A DNA stretch of 58,196 bases from Solirubrobacterales bacterium (GTDB lineage: Bacteria > Actinomycetota > Thermoleophilia > Solirubrobacterales > 70-9), in NCBI GenBank assembly GCA_025450195.1, contig JANWHW010000033.1, positions 1-58,196 on the forward strand, given 5' to 3'. The translations under genes were made by a program, and so were the position numbers. Of this stretch, positions 1 through 10,130 are shown piece by piece. The first letter of the stretch is position 1. Every line of letters starts with the position of its first letter. A model generated the notes under the pieces. That model was not told where the DNA came from, searched no databases, and saw nothing but the letters and a program-made list of their open reading frames with translations.

Positions 1-2407
1 CGGTTGCGAAGTTGACCGCGGTGCCCGAGGAGTCGGTGACGGCAGCGTGGGCGCCAGAGGGGCTGTCGGAGACCGGGCCGAAGGTGAGGTTGTGGGAGCC
101 GGTGTAGGAGGTGGCGGTGTTGCCGTAAGCGTCCTTTGCGGCGATCGTCAGGTTGTCGGTCGCCCCGGCGGCGGGGGTCGTGGTCTGGGCTTCCAGGGCG
201 AGGCTGGCGGCCGGCCCCGAGATGACCCAGCGAGTGTTGCCTCCACCGTTGAAGCTTTCGCTTGCGACGATCGGGGCACCGAGGTTGGTGCTATCGCCCA
301 CCGAGAGGAAGGAGACTTCGACTTCGCCTTCTGGGTCGATCCTCCACGCTTTGCCGACCACCGACGATGCCAGTTTCAAGAGTTTGCCGTAACTGGCTCC
401 CAGCATCGTCAGCTTGCCGCCGATCGTCATCGTGCTGCCGACCGCGAATGTCAAGGTCGCCGACCCGCTGGCAACCTTGGTCAGCCGGTTGAAGGTCGTG
501 CTGCCGGACAGCGCCTGATCGCTGCCGTTGAGGACGACCGAGCCGTCATTGGCGACGAAATTTCCGCCGTTGGTGAAGTCACCTCCAACGGAAGCGGTGC
601 CTTCCGGCGCGGTGAAGGTGCCGCTCGCGCCGATCGCCAGGTTGCCCCCGAGGGAGAAGGTCGCAAAGGAGCCGAAATCGCAGCTGGTGTTCGCTGTCAG
701 GCTTTGCGCTTCGAGGCCCGAGAAGCCGGACAACCCGCTGCCTTCTCCCAGAGTCAGCGTCCCCGAGGTGGCCAGAGTCCCAGTTCCCGAGAGGAAGCCG
801 TTGAGGGTTATCGAGCCCCCCGCGGTGGCACTCGGAGCTTCCCCCAGCGGGAGATCGCAGGAACTGCTGACCGTCTTCGTCCCCGCCGTGTGTGCGAAGA
901 CGACCCGGTTGAACGTGGCGAGCCCGCAGGCGATGGAAGCACTGGCGGTCCCATCGAAGACCGTGGTGCTCCCGAAGGGATTGAAAGAGGCGCTGGCGCT
1001 GACCGCGAACCTTTCGGCGAAGGAAACCGAGCCCGTCGGCGGCGAGTTGAACGTCGATTCCCGATTGAGGACGAACTGGCCGTCGAACGAGGTGCCGGCC
1101 GGGACTGTCACCGTACCGCCGGTCTGCACATAGCTTTTGGCCACTTCGAACCGGCCGTAGGAGCCGAAGTCCGCCACCGCCCCGTTGGCATAGAGGCTGG
1201 CGGCCGCGACGAATCCGCCGAAGCCAATGAGACTCGCCGTCGGGTTGAGAATGAAGAGCTGCATCGCCGTGAGAGTCCCGCTACCCGAGAAGGCGCCGCT
1301 GAGGGTCACCGAGCCTTCGCCCCCGCCAAGTGTCGGATCGTTGCCGAGAGGCAGCGAGCAGTCAGCGCCAACGATCTTGCGGCCGGCGGTGTGAGCAAAC
1401 CGGACTAGGTGGAACGGCTGGTTCGCGCAGTAGAGCTTGCCGCCAGCGGCCCCGTCGAAGACGACGGCGCCTCCATTTGGATCGAACGTCGCGCCAGGCT
1501 TGATCGTGAAGTTCCCAGCGAAGGACGCGATTCCGACTGGCGCGGTGAAGCTGGCGCCTTCCTTCAGGATGAATTCCTTGGCGACCGAGAAGGGTGCGTA
1601 GGCGGTGAAGTCGTGCGTGCCGCCGTCAGCAAGGGTGCTGGCCACCAGACCCGAGAAGCCTTTGAGGCTCGATCCGGCTTCCAGCAGCAGCTTGCTCGTC
1701 GTGGTCAGCGTGCCACTGCCGACGAGCGCTCCTTTCAGCTTGATCGTGCCCCCCGCGCCCGCGATCGGGGAGTCTCCGAGCGGGAGGACGCAATCGGGGC
1801 CGATCGTCTTGGTACCGACGGTGTGCGAGAAGACGACGTGCGCGAATGCGACTCCGTTGCAGATCAGTGAGGCGCCCACACCGCCGAAGAGGACCGTGCC
1901 GCCGTTGGAGTCGAAGGTGGTAGCACCCGTGATTCTTAGGGAGCCGTCGATCGAGGTGACGCCAGAGCTCGCTTCGAACTTGCCACCCCCAATCGTGACC
2001 GTCTTCAGTGCAAGCGTTTGTCCGTTTGCCGCAAAGGTCCCGCCCTGCTGACTCAGCGCCATCGTGACCGTGAGCGATCGGGCCAGCGAAACGATGCCGG
2101 CGTATTTTTTGATCATCTTCACCGACCCCACGACCCCGCCAAAGCCGGGATCCACAGTCGAAGCGGCTCCCGAGCCCGGGCCGAAGTAGGCGACATCTAC
2201 AGGCCCAGGTGGGGTGTTTCCGCTCCAGTTCGCAGCACAGCTCCAGTCGGTGTCCGCCCCGCAGCCGCCGTCCCACGTCACCGTCGCGGCAAGCGCGCGT
2301 CCGGGCAGAAGCAGAGCGAGAATCAGGAGAACCGCGACGCCGACCCGACGAGGGAGGCGAAAAGGGGAGGTCCGTTTGCTCTGAATGGCTCGCTCGTCGG
2401 TGGACAT
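1..2407 (-). CDS. Secreted beta-repeat surface protein, C-terminus cut off by window edge
   Basis: The minus strand is open from an ATG at 2407 to the window edge without a stop (about 802 codons). The product starts with a basic stretch and a signal peptide (core VAVLLILALLLPGRALA). A long Gly/Thr/Ser-rich region of short beta-strand repeats follows. At least three copies of a roughly 150-170-residue unit are visible, each with a G-x-V-x-F-x-G strand, a pair of cysteines, an F-(A/S)-H-T-x-G-x-K turn and a C-x-L-P-L-G motif (e.g. FAHTAGTKTV, FAHTAGRKIV, FSHTVGTKTI). The last visible part (DNLTIAAKDAYGNTATSYTG) looks like an Ig-like/invasin-type domain. This suggests a beta-helical cell-surface or exported adhesive protein. 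The large plus-strand open frames over it are antisense shadows. Family not identified; the extracellular role is inference. Confidence 0.8.
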   Translation of the reverse strand, partial: MSTDERAIQSKRTSPFRLPRRVGVAVLLILALLLPGRALAATVTWDGGCGADTDWSCAANWSGNTPPGPVDVAYFGPGSGAASTVDPGFGGVVGSVKMIKKYAGIVSLARSLTVTMALSQQGGTFAANGQTLALKTVTIGGGKFEASSGVTSIDGSLRITGATTFDSNGGTVLFGGVGASLICNGVAFAHVVFSHTVGTKTIGPDCVLPLGDSPIAGAGGTIKLKGALVGSGTLTTTSKLLLEAGSSLKGFSGLVASTLADGGTHDFTAYAPFSVAKEFILKEGASFTAPVGIASFAGNFTIKPGATFDPNGGAVVFDGAAGGKLYCANQPFHLVRFAHTAGRKIVGADCSLPLGNDPTLGGGEGSVTLSGAFSGSGTLTAMQLFILNPTASLIGFGGFVAAASLYANGAVADFGSYGRFEVAKSYVQTGGTVTVPAGTSFDGQFVLNRESTFNSPPTGSVSFAERFAVSASASFNPFGSTTVFDGTASASIACGLATFNRVVFAHTAGTKTVSSSCDLPLGEAPSATAGGSITLNGFLSGTGTLATSGTLTLGEGSGLSGFSGLEAQSLTANTSCDFGSFATFSLGGNLAIGASGTFTAPEGTASVGGDFTNGGNFVANDGSVVLNGSDQALSGSTTFNRLTKVASGSATLTFAVGSTMTIGGKLTMLGASYGKLLKLASSVVGKAWRIDPEGEVEVSFLSVGDSTNLGAPIVASESFNGGGNTRWVISGPAASLALEAQTTTPAAGATDNLTIAAKDAYGNTATSYTGSHNLTFGPVSDSPSGAHAAVTDSSGTAVNFAT

Positions 2408-2527
2408 GGGCATGCTTCATCGGCATCTCGGCGTGTTTCCTGTTGCCCTGCTGCCCATTTGCCAAAGTTTGTACACAGCGGCACGCGGGGCGGCCCCTCC
2501 CTGCCGCAGCGGCGTACGGGCCTGTCG

Positions 2528-2533
2528 TATCGT
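2528..2533 (+). promoter_or_regulatory. -10 box (TATCGT), leaderless start
   Basis: TATCGT lies 6 nt before the ATG at 2540. This spacing recurs throughout the window and predicts a transcript that begins at the start codon. The GGAGG between them is too close to the ATG to act as a ribosome-binding site. Confidence 0.5.
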
Positions 2534-2539
2534 GGAGGG

Positions 2540-2887
2540 ATGGACGCGTTGCCGAGGCCGACTCCGGGTCCGACGTTCCGGTTGGTCAAGTGGTTCTCCT
2601 GGATCGAGCTGGGGATCTTCAGCCTGCTGATCTTGTTCTGGCTCGTGCCCGGATTCGAAACGGAGACGATGCTCTTCGGATGGGCACATGGCCTCGGGTT
2701 CATTGCACTCTGCTTGTTGATCTGGGTCGCAGCTGTGAAGCGCGAGGCTCCCTACACCCTGCTGGCCGCGACCCTTACCCCGGTTGGCCCGGTAGGAAGC
2801 GTGGTCGGCATCGAGCTGATAGAGCGCAAGGGGTGGGGAATCGCCGATCCTCCGGCGAGGGCGCAAAAGGCTGTAAATTCGCTGTAA
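2540..2887 (+). CDS. Small integral membrane protein, DUF3817-like
   Basis: A 115-residue protein with three likely membrane segments (about residues 18-35, 45-62 and 68-90). The WAHGLGFIALCLLIW segment resembles the conserved histidine-glycine helix of the actinobacterial DUF3817 family, and length and topology fit that family. Its function is unknown in the family. The ATG at 2540 is favoured because a -10-like TATCGT sits 6 nt upstream; a TTG at 2549 with GGAGG 10 nt before it is the alternative. The gene is divergent from the surface-protein gene and stands alone. Confidence 0.6.
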   Translation: MDALPRPTPGPTFRLVKWFSWIELGIFSLLILFWLVPGFETETMLFGWAHGLGFIALCLLIWVAAVKREAPYTLLAATLTPVGPVGSVVGIELIERKGWGIADPPARAQKAVNSL

Positions 2888-3032
2888 ATTCGCTCATTCG
2901 CAGTAGATTCGCTCAAATTGCCTTGACCTGAGGTGTCAGAGGCGCTATAGGTAAGGGGGACTGTTTCTACAGGGCGGTCCTGCCCTTGGAACGGCCGCGT
3001 CGGCATCCCTCCCTGGCTACCGACGCATTGGT
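2888..3032. other. Intergenic region with short imperfect repeats
   Basis: The unit GTAAATTCGCT occurs twice in tandem around 2873-2895, with a diverged copy (GTAGATTCGCT) just after. The repeat starts inside the last codons of the upstream gene. A small hairpin (AGGGC/GCCCT) lies near 2970-2990. No gene is seen. Confidence 0.4.
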
Positions 3033-3079
3033 GCAGTGAGGGTCGCGCGGGCCCCCCTGCCTCCCGCGGCCCCCACTGC
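3033..3079. terminator. Hairpin after aconitase gene
   Basis: Outer arms GCAGTGAGGG and CCCCCACTGC pair with one mismatch, and an inner CGCGGG/CCCGCG stem adds stability. It lies 5 nt beyond the aconitase stop, between convergent genes, so it may end both transcripts. There is no long T-run. Confidence 0.55.
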
Positions 3080-3083
3080 GCCG

Positions 3084-5903
<2,820 letters not shown>

Positions 5904-5943
5904 AAGCTCATCCTAGGGAGGACAGGGTCCCTCTCGCCCGGAC

Positions 5944-5971
5944 AAGTGCCGGTCTAGCTAGACCGGCACTT
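5944..5971. promoter_or_regulatory. Perfect 28-bp palindrome upstream of acnA
   Basis: AAGTGCCGGTCTAG is followed directly by its own reverse complement, with no loop. Outer arms (around 5924-5935 and 5989-6001; GGGTCCCTCTCG versus CGAGAGGGATCCC) add a second, nearly perfect inverted repeat. It lies between the SDR stop and the acnA start, both on the minus strand. The lack of a loop and of a T-run fits a dimeric-regulator operator better than a terminator. Confidence 0.55.
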
Positions 5972-6031
5972 TGAGTATCCGCCCGTTCGAGAGGGATCCC
6001 GCCCTCCTCAACAGGCGCTACGCAGACGCAG

Positions 6032-6835
6032 CTACCGCTTGTCTGCGGGGTGGCCGTCGGCGACGGCCTGCGCGGCCTTCTGGCCCGCCGCCCCGCTCTG
6101 CACGCGGACCGAAATGCTCGGGCTGGCCAGGGCGAAATGCGACATGACCTTCTGCTGGAGGGGCGCGACCGTCAGCTCGACCTTGTCCCGCTCGATCGCC
6201 TTGACCACCGCACCGCCGACCTGCTCGGGGGTCGAAGTTCCCAGGCCGGCTGGCGGTGACGCGCCTGCGTCGGCAAACATCCCGGCTTCGCGAATGAAGC
6301 CTGGCGAGACCAGCGACACGCCCACGCCCTTCGGGGCAAGATCAGCCCGCAGTCCCAGCGCAAAGCCGCGCAGGCCGAACTTGGTCGCGCTGTAGATCGA
6401 GGTGCGAGGACTGGCAGCCTTGCCCGACAGCGAGGATATGAAAACGAGATGGCCTGAACCGCGCTCGATCATCGCCGGGAAGAGCGTCCGCGCCATCAGC
6501 ATCGGCGCCTCCAGGTTGACGCGCACGGCGCGGACGACCTGCTCGGGCGTGAAGTCGGTCAGCCACCCGGCACCGGGGAGGCCCGCATTGGCAACGAGGA
6601 CATCTACCTCGCCTGCTTCCGCGGCGAGACGCTCGGCAGCACCCGGCTCGGCCAGGTCCGCTGGAAGAGCGCGGTGACCGTCGCCCGGCAGCTCTGCCGC
6701 CAGCTCCTCGAGCGCCTCTCGCTTGCGCCCGCTCAGCAAAAGCACCGAGCCACGAGCTGAGAGCGACTTGGCAATTGCTCGGCCGAGCCCACCCGTGGCT
6801 CCAGTGAGAAGAGCAGTGCGACCGGAAAGTTCCAT
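6032..6835 (-). CDS. Short-chain dehydrogenase/reductase (SDR)
   Basis: A classical Rossmann-fold SDR of about 267 residues. It has the cofactor motif TGATGGLGRAIA near the N-terminus, the NAG motif (VANAGLPGAG), the catalytic serine in FISSLSG, and Y-x-x-x-K in YSATKFG. The ATG at 6835 (MELSGRTALLTG) is preferred over an in-frame ATG at 6901, because family members begin just before the nucleotide-binding motif. The substrate is unknown; oxidoreduction of an alcohol or ketone with NAD(P) is inferred. It lies upstream of acnA on the same strand but is separated by the palindrome. Confidence 0.85.
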   Translation of the reverse strand: MELSGRTALLTGATGGLGRAIAKSLSARGSVLLLSGRKREALEELAAELPGDGHRALPADLAEPGAAERLAAEAGEVDVLVANAGLPGAGWLTDFTPEQVVRAVRVNLEAPMLMARTLFPAMIERGSGHLVFISSLSGKAASPRTSIYSATKFGLRGFALGLRADLAPKGVGVSLVSPGFIREAGMFADAGASPPAGLGTSTPEQVGGAVVKAIERDKVELTVAPLQQKVMSHFALASPSISVRVQSGAAGQKAAQAVADGHPADKR

Positions 6836-6940
6836 CTCAGAGCGCAAGCTAGCAGTCGAGCAGCCGACAGGAATACGGGCGCCAAGTGCGAAAGGCCACA
6901 AAATGTGTGTTTTTCATGAGCATCTGACCAGGCGATCGTC

Positions 6941-6946
6941 TACACT
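6941..6946 (+). promoter_or_regulatory. -10 box (TACACT) of the riboswitch transcript
   Basis: TACACT lies about 12-15 nt before the first conserved riboswitch bases, so the RNA would start close to position 6953. Confidence 0.5.
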
Positions 6947-6954
6947 GCCGCCGT

Positions 6955-7101
6955 TCAGTACAACCGAAACGCCGAATCTTGGATGCCAAGGGGGTATCCG
7001 AGAACGGGGGAACCACGTTTTCGGGGCTAACCCGTCTAATCAAGACGGGAGCGCAGGCTCCTTTCGCGCTAGCCCGACAGCTAACCCCGTAGGCCGACGA
7101 A
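6955..7101 (+). ncRNA. c-di-AMP riboswitch (ydaO/yuaA type)
   Basis: Several conserved blocks of the ydaO class appear in the right order: CGCCGAATCTTGG (about 6970), GAGAACGGGGGAACCA (about 7000), GGGGCTAACCC (about 7023), a variable stem, then CGCGCTAGCCCGACAG and CTAACCCCGTAGGC (7065-7094). The element ends just before the ribosome-binding site of a secreted cell-wall hydrolase gene. In actinobacteria this riboswitch class is known to control cell-wall hydrolases and Rpf-type proteins. C-di-AMP is therefore the expected ligand, tuning wall remodelling to osmotic state. Confidence 0.9.
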
Positions 7102-7111
7102 GGAGATCGGT

Positions 7112-7672
7112 TTGCTTTCGAACAATTCAAAGTTCCGAGTAGGGCTAGCGGCGATAATCGCGGCCCTCGCGCTCGCCGCACTTATGCCGGGGGGGGCATC
7201 TGCAGCTTGCAAGGGCGGGGGACTGACCCCAGCCGCGATCGACATGTGCACGCCGACGCCGAAGGCCAGGCTGCTCGACAACGGAATGCTGATCCCACCC
7301 GAATCGGCGCCGGCGCGGGTAAAGCGGGTCATTGCCAACGCTAATCGGATTCGCAACAAGCCCTACATCTACGGCGGCGGGCACCAGCGCTGGTGGGACG
7401 CGGGTTATGACTGCTCGGGCTCGGTCAGCTTCGCGCTGCGAGGCGGGGGCTTCCTCAAAAGCCCGCTCCCCTCGGGATCGCTGGAAAAGTGGGGGGCAGG
7501 CGGCGAAGGGCGCTGGATAACGGTCTACGCCAACGGGGGCCACACCTACGCGGTGATCGCCGGCTATCGCTGGGACACCTCGGGCAACACCGACGGCCGT
7601 ACCGGGCCCAGCTGGCACGAAGACCTGCGCGACAACATGGGCTACGTCTCCCGCCACCCTCTCGGCTTCTAG
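7112..7672 (+). CDS. Secreted NlpC/P60-like peptidoglycan hydrolase
   Basis: A 186-residue protein with a signal peptide (LAAIIAALALAALMPGGASA) and a compact C-terminal NlpC/P60-like fold. The catalytic cysteine is in GYDCSGSVSFAL and the histidine in GGHTYAVIAGY. It probably cleaves peptide cross-links or stems in the wall. The start is a TTG with AAGGAG 5 nt upstream (7100-7106). It is directly preceded by a c-di-AMP riboswitch, the arrangement seen for wall hydrolases in other actinobacteria. The short length means no separate substrate-binding domain is present. Confidence 0.88.
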   Translation: MLSNNSKFRVGLAAIIAALALAALMPGGASAACKGGGLTPAAIDMCTPTPKARLLDNGMLIPPESAPARVKRVIANANRIRNKPYIYGGGHQRWWDAGYDCSGSVSFALRGGGFLKSPLPSGSLEKWGAGGEGRWITVYANGGHTYAVIAGYRWDTSGNTDGRTGPSWHEDLRDNMGYVSRHPLGF

Positions 7673-7695
7673 CCCCAGCAACAAACACGCACAGG

Positions 7696-7838
7696 CCGGT
7701 TGTCCGGGTGAACTTCGCTTCGGGCGGGTGGCGCCGTAGGGGCCCACCCCCCGAGGAAGCTTTAGCTACCGCAGGGGTGGGGGGTCCTTACAGCGACAGG
7801 ACCCGCCCGACACCCCGTAGGCCATTCCGGACAACCGG
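7696..7838. other. Long nested hairpin between NlpC/P60 and pot operon
   Basis: Three inverted repeats are nested: CCGGTTGTCCGG (7696-7707) with CCGGACAACCGG (7827-7838); TCGGGCGGGT (about 7720) with ACCCGCCCGA (about 7801); and CCACCCC (about 7745) with GGGGTGG (about 7777). The RNA would fold into one rod of about 143 nt in the 3' region of the hydrolase transcript. No gene is seen in 7673-7913. Confidence 0.6.
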
Positions 7839-7875
7839 ACCGGCGGACTTTGTCCTTGCTTTCCTGAACTCCTCG

Positions 7876-7893
7876 GATAACGTCTCGGTGTAA
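7876..7893 (+). promoter_or_regulatory. -10 box followed by a start-stop codon pair
   Basis: GATAAC (7876-7881), then 6 nt, then GTG (7888) directly followed by TAA (7891). The spacing matches the leaderless promoters elsewhere in the window, so the pot transcript may begin with a GUG-UAA minimal ORF. Confidence 0.4.
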
Positions 7894-7913
7894 CCACTCC
7901 ACCTGACATTCGC

Positions 7914-8921
7914 TTGGCCGACCTCACCAAGCACTATGGCGAGGTGGTCGCGGTGGCCGGAATAGACCTCGAGATCCGGCAGGGAGAGTTCTTCACGATG
8001 TTGGGACCGTCGGGCTCGGGCAAGACGACGACGCTGCGGATGATCGCCGGCTTCGAGGACCCGAGCTCGGGCACGGTCGAACTGGCCGGACGGAACGTGG
8101 GCGGCATCCCCCCCTACGATCGCGCCGTCAACACCGTCTTCCAGGACTATGCGCTCTTTCCCCATATGACGGTGAGCGAGAACGTCGCCTATGGGCTGCG
8201 CGTCGCCGGGGTTGCGAAGGGGGAGCGCGCCCGCCGCGGCGAGGAAGCGCTGGAAATGGTCCGTCTCCCCGGATACGGCGACCGCAAGCCGGCCGAGCTG
8301 TCCGGAGGGCAGCGACAGCGCGTCGCCCTGGCCAGGGCAATCGTCAACCGCCCCAAGGTCCTCCTGCTCGACGAGCCGCTCGGCGCTCTCGACCTGAAGC
8401 TTCGCGAGCAGATGCAGGCCGAGCTGAAGTCGATCCAGGGCGAGGTCGGGATCACCTTCGTCTACGTCACCCACGACCAGGACGAGGCGCTGACCATGAG
8501 CGACCGGATCGCCGTCTTCAACGAAGGCGTCATCGAGCAGGTTAGCTCCCCCTTCAAGCTCTACGAGGAGCCCGCGACGGAATTCGTCGCCGGCTTCGTC
8601 GGCGTCTCCAACGTGCTCGAGCGCGACGGGGCCAGGTTCACGATCCGCCCCGAGAAGATCCAGCTTGTGGAGAACGGCGCGGCCCCGGACGGCGTCCACA
8701 CCGAGCGGGGACGGATCGCCGAAATCGCCTACGTCGGAATGGTGACCCGCTACACGGTCAGCCTCGACGCGGGCGGGAAGGTCGAGCTGATTCGTCAGAA
8801 CACCGAGAGCGCGGCGGAGGACGTCGGCTCGATGCGGGGCAAAGAGGTTGTCGTGGGTTGGCGCCCGGAGCACGCGGTCGCCGTCCGAGATGGGACCACT
8901 AACGAGGAGGGATCACCGTGA
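7914..8921 (+). CDS. potA: Spermidine/putrescine-type ABC transporter ATPase
   Basis: A 335-residue ATPase of the PotA/CUT1 type, energising import of polyamine-like solutes. Walker A is GPSGSGKTT (about residue 30), the ABC signature LSGGQRQRVALARA, Walker B VLLLDEPLGALD, the switch histidine VTHDQDEA, and a TOBE-like domain fills the last 90 residues. The start is doubtful: TTG 7914 is the first usable codon, but in-frame codons before it (PDIR) look like the family's normal N-terminus, and no standard start exists upstream before a stop at 7878. Removing two bases after the GTG at 7888 would give a natural MTTPPDIRLADLTKHYGE start. It begins a four-gene operon and overlaps the next gene by 4 nt. 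Confidence 0.9.
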   Translation: MADLTKHYGEVVAVAGIDLEIRQGEFFTMLGPSGSGKTTTLRMIAGFEDPSSGTVELAGRNVGGIPPYDRAVNTVFQDYALFPHMTVSENVAYGLRVAGVAKGERARRGEEALEMVRLPGYGDRKPAELSGGQRQRVALARAIVNRPKVLLLDEPLGALDLKLREQMQAELKSIQGEVGITFVYVTHDQDEALTMSDRIAVFNEGVIEQVSSPFKLYEEPATEFVAGFVGVSNVLERDGARFTIRPEKIQLVENGAAPDGVHTERGRIAEIAYVGMVTRYTVSLDAGGKVELIRQNTESAAEDVGSMRGKEVVVGWRPEHAVAVRDGTTNEEGSP

Positions 8922-10111
8922 AGAAGGATTCACACCCGGCGCGTACGGCGTGGCTTGTCGTCGCGGGCCTGCTGGCGATGATGCTGCTGTTCGCCGGCTG
9001 CGGGTCCGACGATGACAGCACGACCGGCGGTGGCGAAGAACTGGAGAAGGTCGGCAAGTCGGAGGGCGAAGTCAACCTGGTCGCCTGGGCCGGCTACGTC
9101 GAACCCGCCTGGTCGAAACCGTTCGAACAGAAGACAGGCTGCAAAGTCAACGTCAAGATCGGCGGGACCTCGGACGAAATGGTGCAGTTGATGCGCAGCG
9201 GTCAGTACGACGGTGTCTCCGCATCGGGCAACGCCTCCGCACGACTGGTCGACGGCGGGGACGTCTCCCCGGTCAACGTCAACCTGGTCCCGAACTACGA
9301 AACGATCTTCAGCGATCTGAAGGACCAGCCCTATAACACCTTCGACGGCCAGCCCTACGGGATACCGCACGGCCGCGGAGCGAACCTGCTGATGTGGAAC
9401 AGCGACGACGTCAAACCGGCGCCGACGTCCTGGGGCGTGATCCTGGATCCGAAAGAAGCCGCCCAATACAAAGGCAAAATCAGCGCCTACGACGATCCGA
9501 TCTACATCGCCGACGCGGCGGTGTACCTGAAGGCGCACGAACCCGACCTGGGGATCGAAAACCCCTACCAGCTCACCCAGGAACAATTCGACGCGGCAGT
9601 CAGCCTGCTCGAAGAACAGCAGCCCCTGGTCGGTGAATACTGGTCTGAAGCCACCAAGCAGATCTCATCGTTTGCGAGTGGCGACAGCCAGGTCGGGACG
9701 ACCTGGCAGTACCAGTACTTCCTGTTGCAGGAAGAAGGGGACCCAGTGGCGGCAAGCCCGGCTAGCCAGGGCTTCCTGCCGTCGGAGGGCGCCACCGGCT
9801 GGTCGGACACCTGGATGATCAGCTCCCAGGCCAAACACCCCAACTGCATGTACATGTGGATGGACTGGATCGTGTCGCCGAAAGTCAACGCCGAAGTGGC
9901 TGAATACTTCGGCGAGGCCCCGGCCCAGAGCCTGGCCTGCGACCACACCGCCCAGAAAGATTTCTGCGAGAAATACCACGCAGAAAATCCGGGCTTCTGG
10001 AAACGGGTCTACTACTGGGAAACGCCTCTCGCCGACTGCGGGGAAGAATCGGGCGACGATTGCGTGGACTACAACAAATGGGTCCAGGCGTGGACCACGA
10101 TCAAAGGTTGA
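8918..10111 (+). CDS. potD: Polyamine-type ABC transporter substrate-binding lipoprotein
   Basis: A 397-residue extracytoplasmic binding protein. It has a lipoprotein signal (LLAMMLLFAGC) with the lipidated cysteine near residue 28 and an Asp/Ser/Gly-rich linker. The periplasmic-binding fold of the PotD/PotF group follows (NLVAWAGYVEP, YDGVSASGNASARLVDGGDVSPV, GIPHGRGANLLMWN). Four cysteines near the C-terminus may form disulfides. The GTG start overlaps the potA stop (GTGA). It uses GAA for nearly all glutamates, while potA uses mainly GAG. The ligand is inferred to be a polyamine or similar cation. Confidence 0.9.
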   Translation: MKKDSHPARTAWLVVAGLLAMMLLFAGCGSDDDSTTGGGEELEKVGKSEGEVNLVAWAGYVEPAWSKPFEQKTGCKVNVKIGGTSDEMVQLMRSGQYDGVSASGNASARLVDGGDVSPVNVNLVPNYETIFSDLKDQPYNTFDGQPYGIPHGRGANLLMWNSDDVKPAPTSWGVILDPKEAAQYKGKISAYDDPIYIADAAVYLKAHEPDLGIENPYQLTQEQFDAAVSLLEEQQPLVGEYWSEATKQISSFASGDSQVGTTWQYQYFLLQEEGDPVAASPASQGFLPSEGATGWSDTWMISSQAKHPNCMYMWMDWIVSPKVNAEVAEYFGEAPAQSLACDHTAQKDFCEKYHAENPGFWKRVYYWETPLADCGEESGDDCVDYNKWVQAWTTIKG

Positions 10112-10130
10112 GTGCCTGAGCCTGTGATCG

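Noticed and set aside
47-1870. Long plus-strand open frames (453 and 153 codons)
   Set aside because: Arg/Gly-rich shadow translations. The minus strand carries a continuous signal-peptide protein with regular repeats over the same bases.
1626-2465. Minus-strand open frame of 279 codons
   Set aside because: Out of frame with the repeat protein and very rich in Arg/His, typical of a frame-shifted reading of a real gene.
2534-2538. GGAGG as a Shine-Dalgarno for the ATG at 2540
   Set aside because: Only 1 nt separates it from the ATG. A -10 box at 2528 with a leaderless start fits better.
6836-7111. tRNA or protein gene in the gap before the NlpC/P60 gene
   Set aside because: No cloverleaf or coding signal; the conserved blocks match a c-di-AMP riboswitch.
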